From JAOUFP01 sp963801505 (GTDB lineage: Bacteria > Nitrospirota > Thermodesulfovibrionia > Thermodesulfovibrionales > UBA6898), in contig CAWDEY010000020.1 of assembly GCA_963801505.1 (NCBI GenBank), forward strand, positions 62,001-126,000: a stretch of DNA of 64,000 nucleotides. Direction: 5' to 3'. How positions within the stretch are numbered: the stretch's first letter is position 1; every line of letters starts with the position of its first letter. Below, piece after piece: positions 50,735 to 59,901 of this stretch. Below the pieces are notes generated by a model. The model ran no database searches, was not told the DNA's origin, and worked only from the letters and a program-made list of their open reading frames with translations. A program made the position numbers and the translations under genes.

Positions 50735-52603
50735 CTAAATTTTAAGTAATTCGTACAAACCTTCAGGCAATTTCAACGCCTTCCAGACCTCTAATTTATC
50801 AAGACCAGAAGTTCGACGGCTGATGATGTCAAGCATTAGGCGCCCGATATTTCTTCTCTCCTCCCATAAATCTCGTGGTAATGACCTAATAAGTTCTTCA
50901 AGAAAGACAGCAGCTTTTTGATTATCCATTTGATAATTCTCGAAAGTTTTTAGTGCATCACGCACCAAATCTGTGTGTGCAAGAGACAAAGATGAAATCC
51001 AACCGGCAAGAGATAGTGCCCGCTCAGCTGTGAGATTCCTTTGCGCCAACTGCATAGTGAGGTCTGGCACAATAACTTCAGGATCGCCTGATTTACAAAA
51101 TACATAATCATCCTGCAAAGAAATTGCGACGCCAGAAACTAATTTAGCAAGGATCTGCGCAATTCCCTTGCGATCACTGTCTTTCTCATAAAATGATAAT
51201 AATTTTTCAAAAGTCCGTTGTGCTACATTGGACGTGCTATCGCGTTGCCGACAATAAAGAAATTCAATTTTTTGCCCGATCCTGTCGAGAGTCGAAATTA
51301 GAACATGCCCGACGTCTACCATAGTCACTATTTCACTTAGAACTTCTAAGTCAAAATAATACAGGCTTTTCGGTAAAGTCTCGATTGCCTCTTCAATTAA
51401 ATTTATATATTGCGCCGATATCTTCCAATATCCCATGCTCGCATACATCATGAAGTGCAATGATAAATATGAACGAGCCTTTGCGTATTGCAGTTGCCCC
51501 CACATGCTCGAAAGAACCGATATTGGTTCCCCCGTTCCCTCAGATGAAAACAATCCCGATGCTGAGACCGGAAATCCAAAATGTGCAATGGCCGTTCCGA
51601 TTGGCCAATTATCATCTGTCATATGAGATAAATCCTCTAGTGTCACACCTCTAGCAATCCACCGCTTTTCCGCAGCTTGCCAATCTTTCAAATTGCCCAT
51701 TTCTCCTTGTGCCACGCGAGTTGCAAATACCTCAATATCCGCAGGAGAATTGCTCGCTCCCAAACACGCCGCCAAGGGCCAGGGAAACGGGGCGTGCAAT
51801 TGCTCTGAGAAATTGTTCGCAATCATTCGTAGTGCGTCCGCAAGAGTCAAGGGGGAAGGATTTTTTAAAAAATAAGCGGTGGCAACATACGGCTGATATG
51901 CTGGATGAACATCTTTTAACCCAGCAAAAATAGAGAACGCCTTTTCAATTCTGGACGTGATCGGTACAAAAAATAACTCACGCCCTTTCCATGGGGTCTT
52001 AATTGAAGTGTGCAGAACCCGGCCGCCTAAAAAATTACAGACATTGAGAACTCTCTCATCAAGGAGTTTTGCTCCTTTGCCGATGCCATATGTAAGGTTC
52101 CTTATGACATCCATATCAATATTGAAAAGAATCTCCGACAACTTGTGATCCAGCCATTCGGTGCGGACGTCATAAATCACATCCCGAATAATTTGAGATC
52201 GTTCTAATAAGTCAGCAGGCCAATTCTTGTCTGCAATGATTTCCGCCCATTTTTCACCACGTGCGATGAGATTAATTACCAAGCGCCATGCGCTAAGGCG
52301 TGAATTAGCAGAAGGTCTTTCAAGTTGTTTACTTATTTCCTCTTGATAAATGCTCAGCAATTGATGCTCAAAGAGATCTGCCAGCTGCCCTATGGCATTT
52401 TCTGGAGGTAAGTCCAGCAGGTGCAATGCAGTTCGAGTAAGAGTTTGTGCATAAATGGGCTGTTGCCGTGCCGGACCATCTTCAAGCAAGGAAACTGGAA
52501 GACGCGGTCCTCGTTGACACATCAATTTGGATGGATTTCTTCCAGAGCCCTGCCTCTCCATTTTAGAGAAACTGGAAAACCTGATAAGGGACAATAAATT
52601 CAT
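50735..52603 (-). CDS. Unknown 622-aa protein, likely N-terminally truncated
   Basis: I do not recognise this gene. The product is mainly alpha-helical, soluble and without signal or TM segment; repeated amphipathic helices suggest a helical-repeat scaffold, such as the C-terminal part of a large NTPase. The first 30 residues have different composition, and their ATG lies exactly at a recombination junction. Just upstream (52599-52657) is a copy of the first codons of the RecB-like nuclease gene that lies at 54160. No Shine-Dalgarno sequence precedes the start. The true gene is therefore probably missing its 5' part. Position among TA modules and a nuclease remnant suggests a defence-type accessory gene, which is inference. 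Confidence 0.55.
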   Translation of the reverse strand: MNLLSLIRFSSFSKMERQGSGRNPSKLMCQRGPRLPVSLLEDGPARQQPIYAQTLTRTALHLLDLPPENAIGQLADLFEHQLLSIYQEEISKQLERPSANSRLSAWRLVINLIARGEKWAEIIADKNWPADLLERSQIIRDVIYDVRTEWLDHKLSEILFNIDMDVIRNLTYGIGKGAKLLDERVLNVCNFLGGRVLHTSIKTPWKGRELFFVPITSRIEKAFSIFAGLKDVHPAYQPYVATAYFLKNPSPLTLADALRMIANNFSEQLHAPFPWPLAACLGASNSPADIEVFATRVAQGEMGNLKDWQAAEKRWIARGVTLEDLSHMTDDNWPIGTAIAHFGFPVSASGLFSSEGTGEPISVLSSMWGQLQYAKARSYLSLHFMMYASMGYWKISAQYINLIEEAIETLPKSLYYFDLEVLSEIVTMVDVGHVLISTLDRIGQKIEFLYCRQRDSTSNVAQRTFEKLLSFYEKDSDRKGIAQILAKLVSGVAISLQDDYVFCKSGDPEVIVPDLTMQLAQRNLTAERALSLAGWISSLSLAHTDLVRDALKTFENYQMDNQKAAVFLEELIRSLPRDLWEERRNIGRLMLDIISRRTSGLDKLEVWKALKLPEGLYELLKI

Positions 52604-52657
52604 ATTTGGAAGGACTGTATAGGCTGTAAAAATGAGAGGCTGTAATTTCTAAAGCCA
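52599..52657. repeat. Duplicated 5' end of the RecB-like nuclease gene (copy L)
   Basis: 59 bp matching 54101-54159 at 56 positions. On the minus strand it encodes ALEITASHFYSLYSPSK in the same frame as the nuclease N-terminus, but then runs into unrelated sequence and stops. It marks a recombination joint just before the 622-aa ORF. Confidence 0.85.
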
Positions 52658-52658
52658 A

Positions 52659-52721
52659 TCACGGTTTTTTGTATTTTTTCATTGCACTTTTGCGCTGTTT
52701 TTCTTATGCTACCGGTTAGTT
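52659..52721. repeat. 65-bp segment present in opposite orientation at 54206-54270
   Basis: TCACGGTTTTTTGTATTTTT and GCTACCGGTTAGTT here correspond to the reverse complement of 54206-54270, with about 10 differences. The segment lies directly upstream of each copy of the nuclease 5' end, but inverted at this locus. Confidence 0.8.
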
Positions 52722-52787
52722 ATTCTTGCATTGGATGAAAGGGCTTCACTCGTTGCAACAGAGGACAGCCATGCGATCCGGGTCATG

Positions 52788-54160
52788 CTAGGGCTTTGGA
52801 AAATTTGGCTTGATTACAGAGGACAGAAAATCGATCCGGGCATGCAAGCTAAAACTGGATTTTACAACCGCAATTGCCATTCTCATAAGGGCATTCGAAA
52901 AAAACCTGATCAATAAGGCTGAAGCTCTTAGCAAGCTACAAAAACTCGAGTCTGTTGCCAGATATATAGCACCTTCGAGCGATACCATCAAGATCGCCGT
53001 AACGCTTGATGTAAGTATTTATTTTTGTCTTTTCGTAACTGGCCCAATGCACAAAAGGAATTTCACCATACTCATCAAATATGTTTCCGGCAATCTTCAA
53101 GAAATTTACCCAGCCTCTTTTGTCTCCGTCAAGACCCATTTCTGCAAGTGAATAAAGAAAGACTTCCGGCTTTTCTCCGAAAACCTGCATACCCCAGAGA
53201 TAGATCTTGTCCAACTCATCCAGCTGGGGCGGCAGGCCTTCAAGGTCGAACATCACATAATTTTTTGATTCTGGGATAGCAGGAGTGCCGATGACAATTT
53301 CTTTGTTTTCAAGCATGGCTTTGGCCTGCAAGAGATATTCCTGCCGCCTTTGTCCCGACCTTTTGCTCTTTTGCTCCCCATGGTCTTTTCAGTTCAGACA
53401 GGCTAGACTCATCGTACTTCGCCGCAATATCCTTGATCGTCAAGACTCCCAATTCCCTTAACCGTCTCGCAAGACCTTGATCAACGTCAGGAAGGAGCGC
53501 CACTGACTGCGTCTTTTCAGCACGTTTAACGCAAAGATCATTGTATCCGCAGCCGCCACACTTGGACCACCCCACTGGCGTATAGGGCTCCTCCAGTAAT
53601 GACGTGATATTAATTAATTCCCGTAAATATTCAATGGCTGTTGCGTCTCCCTTATAATCGATCTCCTCAATATCACCATCACCCTTAAGCACCTCAAGCC
53701 TCAAGGGGCTTTTGCCGGTCGCTCTTTCAAATAGCAAGCCGTATATTTGCAACTGTCTGGCTATTTCAGGATGATCTTTTTCGGATACTCGACGGGCCAA
53801 CTTGCAGTCCCGGATGAAATACTCGCCACCATCATTGATCAAAAAGTCCGGTATACCGATAACCTTGATAACTTGGCCGTCAACAGACACTTCGGTTTCA
53901 AATCTGCTCTGATATATAACTTGGCGTCTGTTTTGAATTTCAACCAGTGTAGCTTCAGCGGGCTTGCCGGTCAAATCGGAAACATCCTGAAAGTTAGCAA
54001 GGTGGTTCTTTTCATGCCTTTGCCCGAGCTTAAAGATGACTTTCATAAATTCACTCGTAGGTGCGGGCTCGACGCCCTTACTGCTCAAATACAACCGCAG
54101 TTCACATTTGGAAGGACTGTACAGGCTGTAAAAATGAGAGGCTGTGATTTCTAAAGCCAT
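52788..54160 (-). pseudogene. TM0106-family RecB-like nuclease, frameshifted and eroded
   Basis: The first frame (53309-54160, 283 aa) begins MALEITASHFYSLYSPSKCE. It contains the nuclease core IPDFLINDGGEYFIRDCKLA and a cysteine cluster (KCGGCGYNDLC) like the iron-sulfur nucleases of the Cas4/AddB type. It loses frame near 53350 and resumes as EYLLQAKAMLENKEIVIG, followed by an RNase H-like half (YVMFDLEGLPPQLDELDKIY, PFVHWASYEKTKINTYIKRY). After GDLDGIA (near 52985) frames change again and the C-terminus cannot be followed reliably. It is a nuclease-type genome-maintenance or defence gene in decay; its 5' end is duplicated at 52599. Confidence 0.8.
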
Positions 54161-54205
54161 TGCAAGGAATTATCCCCCTTCCCTTTATTTTTTCACTATG
54201 GCTGT

Positions 54206-54270
54206 AACTAACCGGTATCATAAAAAATACAGCGTAAAAGTGCAATGGGAAAATACAAAAGAAACCGTGA
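54206..54270. repeat. 65-bp segment, inverted copy at 52659-52721
   Basis: Starts AACTAACCGGTATCATAAAA and ends GAAACCGTGA. It lies 46 nt upstream of the nuclease start codon and may contain its promoter. Confidence 0.75.
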
Positions 54271-54350
54271 ATGGTGAATTGTGAAACGTGGAAGGCAGGG
54301 AATCAGAAGTGGGGAAGCTTCCGTACTTCCGCTATTACTATTTCCGTGTT

Positions 54351-55184
54351 TTATCTCACAATCTTCAGGCTTATGTCCGCGGCAACTACTGAATGGGTCA
54401 AGGCGCCGACAGAAATAAAATCAACGCCTGTTTCAGCTATGTCCCGGACATTCTGCAGCGAGACATTGCCGGAGGCCTCAAGGGGGATTCTTTTTTGAAC
54501 AATATTGACGGCTTTTATCATATCACTCACAGACATATTATCAAGCATAATAACATCAGCCCCTGCCTCAACGGCCTCCTGAAGGTCATTAAGGTTCTCT
54601 ACCTCAACTTCTATTTTTGCAAGATGGTGACCTGCCTTTGCAAGCGATACAGCTTTCGTTATGCTGCCAACAGCCTCTATATGATTGTCCTTGATCAGTA
54701 TGCCGTCAAAGAGGCCGAACCTGTGGTTTAATCCTCCTCCCATCCTCACTGCGTATTTTTCCATAAATCTCAGGCAGGGAGTGGTCTTACGTGTATCGAT
54801 GATCTTTGCGCTGGTCCCAATCACTGCATCCACAAAAGAGCTTGCAAGAGTGGCAACACCGGAAAGCCTCTGCAGGATATTGAGGCTTACCCGTTCACCG
54901 GCAAGCAATGTCTTTGTTTTGCCTGAAACTTCTCCGAGGATGTCGCCTTTTCTGACCTTGGCGCCTTCATCAAAGTAGGTCTTAAATACAGTCTCCTGGT
55001 CCAGTATATTGAAGACTTCCCTGGCAAAAGGAAAACCTGCGATCACAAAGCTGGCCTTTGCCACATATAAGGCCCTTGACTCACTTTCTTCAGGGATGAG
55101 CAAGGCTGTTGTAATATCCCCGTAGCCAATATCTTCTTCAATGGCATGCTGTAGCAGCCGGACCACGGCAGAAGGCATATCCAT
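54351..55184 (-). CDS. nadC: Nicotinate-nucleotide pyrophosphorylase (carboxylating)
   Basis: Converts quinolinate and PRPP to nicotinate mononucleotide in de novo NAD synthesis. EDIGYGDITTALLIPE, ILQRLSGVATLASSFVDAV, DTRKTTPCLRFMEKYAVRMG plus GGLNHR, and IEVEVENLNDLQEAVEAGAD plus VIMLDNMS are the family signatures, including the quinolinate-binding Arg and His residues. At 277 aa it is standard. It starts 6 nt after the upstream gene's stop and belongs to valS-(hypothetical)-nadC. Confidence 0.96.
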   Translation of the reverse strand: MDMPSAVVRLLQHAIEEDIGYGDITTALLIPEESESRALYVAKASFVIAGFPFAREVFNILDQETVFKTYFDEGAKVRKGDILGEVSGKTKTLLAGERVSLNILQRLSGVATLASSFVDAVIGTSAKIIDTRKTTPCLRFMEKYAVRMGGGLNHRFGLFDGILIKDNHIEAVGSITKAVSLAKAGHHLAKIEVEVENLNDLQEAVEAGADVIMLDNMSVSDMIKAVNIVQKRIPLEASGNVSLQNVRDIAETGVDFISVGALTHSVVAADISLKIVR

Positions 55185-55190
55185 AGGCGC

Positions 55191-55673
55191 CTACCTCCTC
55201 CGGAGAAGCGTAAAAAGTCCCCAAATGCCTCCAAGGACACCGCCGAGGGCTGCCGCAGATTTCCAGTCAAGCAAGGTATTTATATTTCCGTCAATATTCT
55301 TGGCCAGGACAAGGACAGCAGCGCTATTTTCGCATTTCACGGAATTCCCGGCAATAATGCCGGCAGCGCTTTTCTTGACCGATGCATTATATCTTGTTAA
55401 CGATAACGGCACGCAGGAATACTTCAGTTTGGTATTGGATCCTGCCACTATCATGCTCAGACCCTGGTCCATAGAAACATCACTGCCGCTTATCATTCCG
55501 GCGACTGATTGTACGGCCTCGATCTTTTCTCCATCCACACTTAAAGCACATACCTGCTCCATTTCTACATGTCCGCCTTCAACATTCCTTACGGTGCTCT
55601 GACTTATTTTGATGAACTCCCCTTCGATTATTTCAAGCTCTTTTTCCGAGATTTCCTGCTCTTTCTCATCCAT
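55191..55673 (-). CDS. Conserved-looking hypothetical with beta-solenoid-like repeats and C-terminal TM
   Basis: 160 aa. An acidic N-terminus is followed by short repeating strand units rich in V, S, G and K (SVDGEKIEAVQSVAGMISGS, MDQGLSMIVAGSNTKLKYSC, KKSAAGIIAGNSVKCENSAA), suggesting a bactofilin-like or pentapeptide-like solenoid. One TM segment near the end (AALGGVLGGIWGLFTLL) is capped by RRR, so it is probably tail-anchored in the inner membrane. The start overlaps the valS stop by one base and the stop lies 6 nt before nadC. No known family; the fold is inference. Confidence 0.75.
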   Translation of the reverse strand: MDEKEQEISEKELEIIEGEFIKISQSTVRNVEGGHVEMEQVCALSVDGEKIEAVQSVAGMISGSDVSMDQGLSMIVAGSNTKLKYSCVPLSLTRYNASVKKSAAGIIAGNSVKCENSAAVLVLAKNIDGNINTLLDWKSAAALGGVLGGIWGLFTLLRRR

Positions 55674-58327
55674 TATTTTTCCCCCTTGGCTTCATACAGT
55701 TTTTGAAGATTTTCTAAAACCCTTTCCTTTTTCTTCAGGCATTCTTCACACTTGCCCTGTTCCTTGGCAATGACCTCTTTAGGCGCCCTTTTCAGAAAAG
55801 CTTCACTATGCAGTTTTTTGTTAAGAAAGATGATGGATTCTTCGAGCTTCGACTCTTCCTTCTTAAGCCTTTCGATTTCAAGGTCCAAGTTTAAAAGCCC
55901 TTCAAGAGGCACATAAACTTCAACATGCTTTCTGACTGCCACAGAAGACCCCTTTATCTTCTTTACATCAGCGCCTATCTCTATAACGTCAGCCCTGGCA
56001 AGTTTTTTAAAATAAGTGAGATTGCCGGAGATGACTGCTTCCGCAGCATCACTAAGCGTTTTTATATATGCCTTTAATTCCAAAGATGGAGAGAGATTTA
56101 ATTCCCCGCGTATCGTCCTGATGCCGGTAACAGCTTCCATAATAATGGACATGTGCTCTTCAGCCTCAGTTTCTCTGAGCAGATCCCGGGGATACCCGGC
56201 AGTAACTATACTCTCTCCGTTATGAGGCATATTCTGCCATATCTCCTCGGTGACATATGGCATAAAGGGATGGAGCAGCCTCAGGGTCTTTTCAAGTATA
56301 TAAAGCAGACACTGTCTGACTGGACGCCTGTCAGCCGCTTCATCATACAGGACAGGCTTGACCATCTCAATATACCAGTCACAGAGTTCGTGCCAGATAA
56401 ACTGATATATGCTGTTGGCGGCGTCGTTGAACCTGTAATCAGCAAGGGACTGGTCTATTTCTCCGGCAGCAAAAGACAGCCTGCTCAATATCCACCTGCT
56501 GCCGATATCCAGTTTCCGAAGATCAATTTTCTCCGGCAAAGAGGTGTCTTCTGCGTTAAGAAGTATAAATCTGGAGGCGTTCCAGAGCTTATTGACGAAG
56601 TGCCTGTAACCTTCCACCCTGTCTTCTGAAAACCTAACGTCACGTCCCTGCGCTGCGAATGCGGCAAGGGTAAACCTGAAGGCATCAGTGCCATACTTGT
56701 CCATCATTATAAGGGGGTCTATGACATTCCCCTTTGACTTGGACATCTTCTGGCCGCTGGAATCCCTGACCAGCGCATGGATATAGACATCTTTAAAAGG
56801 GACCTCATCCATAAACTTTATTCCCATCATCATCATGCGTGCTACCCAGAAAAATATGATGTCAAATCCGGTAACAAGCACTGATGTAGGGTAGTATTTC
56901 GCAAGTTCAGGCGTTTTTTCCGGCCAGCCCAGGGTGGAAAAGGGCCAGAGCGCTGAAGAAAACCAGGTATCCAGAACATCTTCTTCCTGTCTCAGGTGTA
57001 CATTATCGCATTTGGAACACTTCACCGGAGTTGATCTGGAAACCATCATCTGCCCGCACGAGTCACAGTACCAGACCGGGATCCTGTGTCCCCACCATAT
57101 CTGCCTGGATATACACCAGTCTTTAATGCCCTCCATCCAGGCGAAATAAGTGTTTTCCCAGGATTTCGGTATGATTTTTGTTGCGCCATCCCTGACCGCC
57201 TTAATGGCCTCATCTGCAAGAGGCTGCACCCTTACGTACCACTGCATGGCAGGAAGCGGTTCTATGACTGTCTTGCATCGGTAACATTGACTTATGGAGT
57301 GAGTATATTTCTCCTGCCTGTCTAAAAGTCCGTCATCTTCCAGGTCCCTGAGGACCGCCTTTCTGCATTCATACCTGTCCATCCCGGCATATCCTGGACC
57401 CGCCTCAGCAGTCATTTTTCCTTCAGGACCGATTACCTTGATAAAGGGAAGCTGTGGACTCTGCCGTTTCGCTATCGCCTCATCATTGAAGTCATGAGAA
57501 GGCGTTACTTTTACAGCACCTGTGCCAAAAGCAGCCTCAACCGCGCTGTCTGCCACTACAGGTATTTTCCTGTTTGTCAGGGGTAGCAATATACTTTTTC
57601 CAATAAAGCTTTTATAGCGTTCGTCTTCCGGATTCACGGCCACTGCCGTATCTCCAAGCATTGTTTCAGGCCTTGTGGTAGCAACAGTTATATGGCCCTC
57701 TCCTTCAGCAAGTGGATATTTTATATAAGTGAGTTTGCCTTCAACCTCTTCATGTTCTACTTCAATATCGGACAATGCGGTATGACACCTCGGACACCAG
57801 TTAATAAGCCGGTTGTCCCGGTAGATAAGTCCCTGCTCATAGAGGCTCACAAAAACTTCTATAACAGCCTTTGAGAGTCCTTCGTCAAGAGTGAACCTTT
57901 CCCTGGACCAGTCACAGGATGCGCCCAGACGCTTCAACTGATGGATAATCCTGCCGCCGTATTCGGCCTTCCAATTCCAGACGCGTTCTATAAAGGCCTC
58001 TCTCCCTAGCTGATGCCTGTCTATGCCTTCGGCAGCAAGCTGTCTTTCAACAACATTCTGCGTAGCTATGCCGGCATGGTCCATGCCGGGAATCCATACA
58101 ACGTTATCACCACACATCCGTTTCCATCGCACCAGTATGTCCTGTATCGTTGTGTTAAGGGCATGTCCCATATGAAGTGTGCCGGTAACATTCGGGGGTG
58201 GTATTACAATAGAAAAGGCCGTGGCAGCAGAACCCGGATCAGCAGTAAATAAATTTCTGCTTAACCAAAATTCATACCACTTCTTCTCAAAACCCTCTGG
58301 ATTATAATTTTTTTCTAGTTCAGCCAT
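55673..58327 (-). CDS. valS: Valyl-tRNA synthetase
   Basis: Class I aminoacyl-tRNA synthetase, 884 aa. PPNVTGTLHMGHALN carries the HIGH motif (HMGH) and GQKMSKSKGN the KMSKS motif. The large editing (CP1) domain shows ATTRPETMLGDTAVAVNPED. The C-terminal arm (from about residue 820) is the usual ValS coiled coil: LLNLDLEIERLKKEESKLEE. Two zinc-type CxxC pairs (CDSCGQ, CSKCDN) are present in the connective domain. First gene of the valS-hypothetical-nadC run. Confidence 0.97.
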   Translation of the reverse strand: MAELEKNYNPEGFEKKWYEFWLSRNLFTADPGSAATAFSIVIPPPNVTGTLHMGHALNTTIQDILVRWKRMCGDNVVWIPGMDHAGIATQNVVERQLAAEGIDRHQLGREAFIERVWNWKAEYGGRIIHQLKRLGASCDWSRERFTLDEGLSKAVIEVFVSLYEQGLIYRDNRLINWCPRCHTALSDIEVEHEEVEGKLTYIKYPLAEGEGHITVATTRPETMLGDTAVAVNPEDERYKSFIGKSILLPLTNRKIPVVADSAVEAAFGTGAVKVTPSHDFNDEAIAKRQSPQLPFIKVIGPEGKMTAEAGPGYAGMDRYECRKAVLRDLEDDGLLDRQEKYTHSISQCYRCKTVIEPLPAMQWYVRVQPLADEAIKAVRDGATKIIPKSWENTYFAWMEGIKDWCISRQIWWGHRIPVWYCDSCGQMMVSRSTPVKCSKCDNVHLRQEEDVLDTWFSSALWPFSTLGWPEKTPELAKYYPTSVLVTGFDIIFFWVARMMMMGIKFMDEVPFKDVYIHALVRDSSGQKMSKSKGNVIDPLIMMDKYGTDAFRFTLAAFAAQGRDVRFSEDRVEGYRHFVNKLWNASRFILLNAEDTSLPEKIDLRKLDIGSRWILSRLSFAAGEIDQSLADYRFNDAANSIYQFIWHELCDWYIEMVKPVLYDEAADRRPVRQCLLYILEKTLRLLHPFMPYVTEEIWQNMPHNGESIVTAGYPRDLLRETEAEEHMSIIMEAVTGIRTIRGELNLSPSLELKAYIKTLSDAAEAVISGNLTYFKKLARADVIEIGADVKKIKGSSVAVRKHVEVYVPLEGLLNLDLEIERLKKEESKLEESIIFLNKKLHSEAFLKRAPKEVIAKEQGKCEECLKKKERVLENLQKLYEAKGEK

Positions 58328-58337
58328 AACAAAGAAA

Positions 58338-58368
58338 GACGGGGAACAGGCGCTACCGTTTCCCCGTC
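58338..58368 (-). terminator. Intrinsic terminator after the receiver-protein gene
   Basis: GACGGGGAA and TTCCCCGTC pair around a 13-nt loop, followed on the minus strand by TTTCTTT. It separates the receiver gene (stop at 58391) from valS (start at 58327). Confidence 0.7.
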
Positions 58369-58390
58369 ATATTTTTTCAAATTTATATTA

Positions 58391-59431
58391 TTAAAACTCG
58401 GATTTTATCTTTTCAATCTCTTTGGAGATCATTGTATGGGCCAGGTCAGGAACAGTTTCCCATATGACCTTTTCAACTTCTGTGGTCAAAGATGCAACAG
58501 AACTCTTAAGGATTTCCTTCAATACCTTCTCTGCAAGTTCAGGGGCCACTTCCCACAATACCTTTTCTACAGCATCCTTCATGGCAGGCATTAAAGACGA
58601 TAGCAAGACTTTCCTTAGATCAAGTTCAGACATGACCGACGCGACCTTCTGATCAATGACCTTTTCAAATACCTTAAGCAACTCTTCTTTTGAAGGCATC
58701 TCGACTTCAGTGAAAACAGGGGCTTTTGCCGCAGGCCGTGCGCTTCTTTCTCCCAGGGCAGGTCCAGGCCTAAATTCAGGCACAGCAGGGGGGACTTCCT
58801 CCATTATTTCAAAAGCCTCTTCAAGTCCCTGCTCCCCGATACTCTCTTCAGCAACAGCTTCTTCGATAGGTCCTTCAGAAAACTCCTCAGCCGCCTCAGG
58901 CATTTCCTCCATGGCCCAGAGGTCCTCTTCAAGCCCTTCTGCACCAACAGCCTCAACTCCTTCAACTCCAGTAGCTTCAGGTTCCGCAAAAACAACATCT
59001 TCCTCAAAAGCTTCGAGGACTTCTTCTTCCCCTGTATGCATTTCCCGGTCAGCTTCGGAAGCAGCCATGGCAAGAGCAGCGTTTATCTTGCTTATGAGTT
59101 CCTGGGATTCAAACGGCTTTATAACAGAGTCATCAGCTCCTACTTCTCTGGCAAGTTCTTCGTCGATGGGTTCAAATGCTCCGGCAAGCAAAATAACCGG
59201 CACATGTGACGTCAAAGGATTTTTCTTTATTTGTTCACACAGATTATATCCGTTGACCTTTGGCATCTCTATATCAGCAAGGACAACATCAGGCTTAAAT
59301 GCGTCGAGGATATTGAGGGCATCTTCACCGTTGCTTACAGACTTTATCTCAAAATCCTCTTCAGCAAGGACAAGTTCGACTACCTTCTGTATGGTAATGC
59401 TATCATCTGCAAGTAACAGCTTGTAAGCCAT
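58391..59431 (-). CDS. Response regulator with long acidic linker and repeated amphipathic tail
   Basis: 346 aa. Residues 1-122 are a receiver domain (LLLADDSITIQKVVELVLAE, phospho-Asp in VVLADIEMPKVNG, Lys in DSVIKPFES) of the PilG/FrzZ-like kind. Residues about 130-235 are an acidic Glu/Ala/Pro linker. The tail repeats an amphipathic unit: EKVLWEVAPELAEKVLKEIL, then EKVIWETVPDLAHTMISKEI. No DNA-binding domain. Such proteins in Myxococcus, Geobacter and Nitrospirota act in motility or polar localisation; the role here is inferred. AGAGGTGAAGG precedes the ATG. Monocistronic, with a terminator. Confidence 0.85.
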   Translation of the reverse strand: MAYKLLLADDSITIQKVVELVLAEEDFEIKSVSNGEDALNILDAFKPDVVLADIEMPKVNGYNLCEQIKKNPLTSHVPVILLAGAFEPIDEELAREVGADDSVIKPFESQELISKINAALAMAASEADREMHTGEEEVLEAFEEDVVFAEPEATGVEGVEAVGAEGLEEDLWAMEEMPEAAEEFSEGPIEEAVAEESIGEQGLEEAFEIMEEVPPAVPEFRPGPALGERSARPAAKAPVFTEVEMPSKEELLKVFEKVIDQKVASVMSELDLRKVLLSSLMPAMKDAVEKVLWEVAPELAEKVLKEILKSSVASLTTEVEKVIWETVPDLAHTMISKEIEKIKSEF

Positions 59432-59545
59432 CCTTCACCTCTTTAAAGTATTTTGAGAAATTTTATTGCTAACTACTGAAAATGTCAAGACTTTTTATAT
59501 ATCCGGTGATTATTCTGAACCAAATGTTCAGCATGAGGAAACGCC

Positions 59546-59752
59546 TCAACCTCCTCCTGAAAATCCACTGGAGGGCACGGTTGAAGTCCCATCTCCACCT
59601 GAACCGGAAGAGCAGCAGAATGAAGATATTACTTTCCTGACCTCATTTGATGTACATTTCGGACAATTTGTGTCATGTTCAGAAGCATTTATGCTCTGGA
59701 GCATTGAGAATTTCTCATTACATTTCAGGCATATATATTCGTATATAGGCAT
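59546..59752 (-). CDS. FmdB-family zinc ribbon protein
   Basis: 68 aa. MPIYEYICLKCNEKFSMLQS and TNCPKCTSNEVRKVIS hold the two CxxC pairs of the FmdB zinc ribbon. The tail is Ser/Gly-rich. AAGGAG lies before the ATG. It is a putative regulatory or structural zinc protein of unknown function. Divergent from amrS. Confidence 0.9.
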   Translation of the reverse strand: MPIYEYICLKCNEKFSMLQSINASEHDTNCPKCTSNEVRKVISSFCCSSGSGGDGTSTVPSSGFSGGG

Positions 59753-59867
59753 TTCTGACTCCTTTAAAGTTTCAATTCATATTGATTATTTTATCTCTCA
59801 ATATACTGTTAAGTCAATAAATGGACAGCGAGGGATATTCCCGTGGTCCTGTCACGGGGTCAGCGAG

Positions 59868-59895
59868 TTTACAGAACAGCAAAACCTGATATAAT
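59868..59895 (+). promoter_or_regulatory. Promoter of amrS, leaderless type
   Basis: TTTACA (59868-59873), a 16-nt spacer and perfect TATAAT (59890-59895), only 6 nt from the ATG at 59902. No Shine-Dalgarno sequence. Confidence 0.6.
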
Positions 59896-59901
59896 GATAT
59901 T

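Noticed and set aside
58656..59426. A 256-aa Ser/Ala-rich plus-strand frame over the receiver gene
   Set aside because: Antisense of the acidic linker; no start signal and no domain.
59466..59894. A 142-aa plus-strand frame opposite the FmdB gene
   Set aside because: The zinc-ribbon CxxC pairs on the minus strand and its AAGGAG site identify the real gene; the plus frame runs into the amrS promoter.
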